Shown here: positions 62,757 through 64,000 of the stretch, one piece after another
How positions within the stretch are numbered: the first letter of the stretch is position 1
Layout of the letters: each line of letters starts with the position of its first letter
Source of the DNA: Sorangium cellulosum So0157-2
GTDB lineage: Bacteria; Myxococcota_A; Polyangia; Polyangiales; Polyangiaceae
Direction of reading: 5' to 3'
Assembly (NCBI RefSeq): GCF_000418325.1
Contig: NC_021658.1
Location: 682,001-746,000 of the forward strand
DNA: 64,000 nt
The notes under the pieces: model-generated
The model's database searches: none
Told to the model about the DNA's origin: nothing
The model's input: only the letters and a program-made list of their open reading frames with translations
Program-made: the position numbers and the translations under genes

Positions 62757-63120
62757 TGGTAGGACCTCCTGGCCCGAGGTTCAGGCCAACCGCGCTCCTG
62801 GTGCTGTCCGTCAGCCGCGCAGGCCGCCAGCCTAGCAGAGATACCTGCCGTCCGACTCGACTCTTCGCCTGCCGAGCAAGCCAGTCGCCCCACGCCAAAG
62901 CACCTTCTCCTCGGGGGAGCCGACGCTCGCGGCCGCCGGACGGGCCGTCGCGGTCGCGGTGGGCGCGGCCCGCGCGCGCAACGAGCTGCAGTCCGCGCGC
63001 GAGCCGGGGCTCCGCGAGCGCCGTGCATCAGGCGCGCGCCGGCGGGGCGGCGCCCGATGCGGTCGGACCGGCTGGAGGGGAAGGGAAGGGAGGGAGGGAG
63101 GGAGGCGCGCCGGGAGCTGA
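62757..63120. other. Intergenic region with G-quadruplex-type tract
   Basis: At 63077-63105 the plus strand has six G-runs of three or more separated by one or two A, a strong G-quadruplex candidate ending 15 nt before the minus-strand maltokinase-like gene terminates. The rest holds no recognised gene. Confidence 0.5.
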
Positions 63121-64000
63121 TTACACCCCGGGCGTAATCAGACGCTCCAGCCCGCGCAGCGGGATGTCCAGCCAGTCGGGCCGGTTGTTGAGCTCGTAGC
63201 CGACCTCGTAGATGCACTTCTCGAGCTGGTAGAAGTCGAGCAGGAGCGCCGTATCCGCGTCGCTCGCGGGCACGTACGGCGCCGTCTCGTCCGCCCGCGG
63301 CTCGGCGCTCGCCTGAGCGCGCGCGATCGTCTCCAGGTATCCCGCGAGGTAGCTCGCGGAGATCCACGCCACCCAGGCGTCGGTCCACGGCTTGAGGACG
63401 GTGACGTCCTCGGGCCGGAGGCGAGCGTCCCGGAGCGCCGAGGCGCCGGCGTAGTCGAACGAGCGCACCATCCCGCCCACGTCCCGGAGCGGGCCGCGCT
63501 TGTAGCGGCGCTCGCTCAGCGGCCGCGCCGGCTCCCCCTCGAAATCGATCAGGATGAAGTCGTCGCCCGTCGAGAGCACCTGGCCGAGGTGGAAGTCGCC
63601 GTGCGTCCGGATGCGGGCGACGTCGAACTTCCTCGACACGATCTGCTGGAGCTTGGCGTTGATCTCGGCCTCGCGCTGCAGCATCGCCGACACCTGCTCG
63701 CGCACGTTCTCGGGGAGCGAGCGCTCGCGCTTCCGGAGCAGCGTGAAGGTGCGCGAGAGCATGCCGTGCGCCGACTGGAAGATCGACTGCTGGTGCAGCG
63801 TCGTGAACGGCTGCTGCCCGAACGCGGGGTCCTTGCTCTCCCCGCCGAGCGTGAGGTGGAGCTGCGCGGTGCGCTCGCCGAGCAGCCGCATCCTCACGAG
63901 CTCGGTGCCCATGAGCTGGTTCACGACCGGAGGCGGCGCCGCGCGCGACGCGTCGACGAGCGTGCCGGCCGGCATCGGCGGCACGCTCCCCTTCACCGAC
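63121..64000 (-). CDS. Maltokinase-type domain, probably the C-terminus of a trehalose synthase fusion (partial)
   Basis: About 290 codons on the minus strand, open at the right edge of the window. THGDFHLGQVL carries the catalytic Asp of maltokinase/APH-fold kinases, LIDFEGEP the Mg-binding Asp, and LRDVGGMVRSFDYAGA is a maltokinase-family signature. In many Actinobacteria and Myxobacteria the kinase is fused to trehalose synthase (TreS-Mak). The visible first Met at 63996 is probably internal: the frame is open to the edge. It makes maltose-1-phosphate for the GlgE alpha-glucan pathway. Confidence 0.85.
   Translation of the reverse strand, partial: SVKGSVPPMPAGTLVDASRAAPPPVVNQLMGTELVRMRLLGERTAQLHLTLGGESKDPAFGQQPFTTLHQQSIFQSAHGMLSRTFTLLRKRERSLPENVREQVSAMLQREAEINAKLQQIVSRKFDVARIRTHGDFHLGQVLSTGDDFILIDFEGEPARPLSERRYKRGPLRDVGGMVRSFDYAGASALRDARLRPEDVTVLKPWTDAWVAWISASYLAGYLETIARAQASAEPRADETAPYVPASDADTALLLDFYQLEKCIYEVGYELNNRPDWLDIPLRGLERLITPGV

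Overview
The window looks like a chromosomal segment of a large-genome myxobacterium, most probably of the Polyangiales/Sorangium kind. This is inferred from very high GC with almost exclusive G/C in third codon positions, long Ala/Pro/Gly-rich linkers, many lipoproteins and TPR/PEGA proteins, two Hanks-type kinases, a FIST/histidine-kinase pair and orphan secondary-metabolism enzymes. I see no phage, plasmid, IS element or CRISPR array. Most of the content is chromosomal housekeeping, envelope and signalling genes.

Layout. 1-8548 (minus): orphan Eco57I-like methyltransferase, two tandem DUF4139/MuiA-like proteins, a cupin, a PAP2 phosphatase with a 7-bp frameshifting duplication, an outer-membrane-like protein and the start of a redoxin lipoprotein. 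8767-13572 (mostly plus): acpS carrying ten perfect 36-bp repeats, nnr, a decayed oxidoreductase, and a frameshifted propeller/di-heme cytochrome lipoprotein. 13877-20981: ECF sigma factor, type II NADH dehydrogenase, XRE-cupin regulator, then a DUF2325/sulfate-transport operon without its ATPase gene. 21231-27921: tRNA-Cys, acetyltransferase, SET protein, GT-C-type glycosyltransferase, PBP1A, and a cytochrome c/cytochrome b-like pair. 28043-33183: an ArsR-DUF2087-GIY-YIG fusion, a degraded patch with two pseudogenes, a di-heme peroxidase, an SDR and rubredoxin. 33635-42044: tRNA-Ala, an HTTM membrane protein, argB, an M20 peptidase, an RlmI-like methyltransferase and a lipoprotein.

42563-64000: a FIST sensor protein beside a histidine kinase, a GH77 glucanotransferase, a Ser/Thr kinase cluster with TPR-PEGA, Cys-rich, PstS-like and barrel proteins, an orphan type II thioesterase, class I fumarase, a hydrolase pair, a second Ser/Thr kinase, a SodC-like lipoprotein with a Gly-rich repeat, a YkgJ-like protein, a second TPR protein, and the C-terminal part of a maltokinase/trehalose-synthase type protein running off the end.

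Themes. Redox and electron transfer recur (NDH-2, three c-type cytochromes, rubredoxin, SodC-like protein, fumarase), as do envelope proteins. Several genes carry one clean indel at a short repeat or homopolymer (PAP2, the second DUF4139 protein, the propeller cytochrome, the oxidoreductase remnant). These may be real decay, slippage or assembly error, and they should be checked before functional claims are made. Promoters, where visible, lie in small AT-richer islands; at least two appear to drive leaderless transcripts (malQ-like gene and the ArsR fusion).
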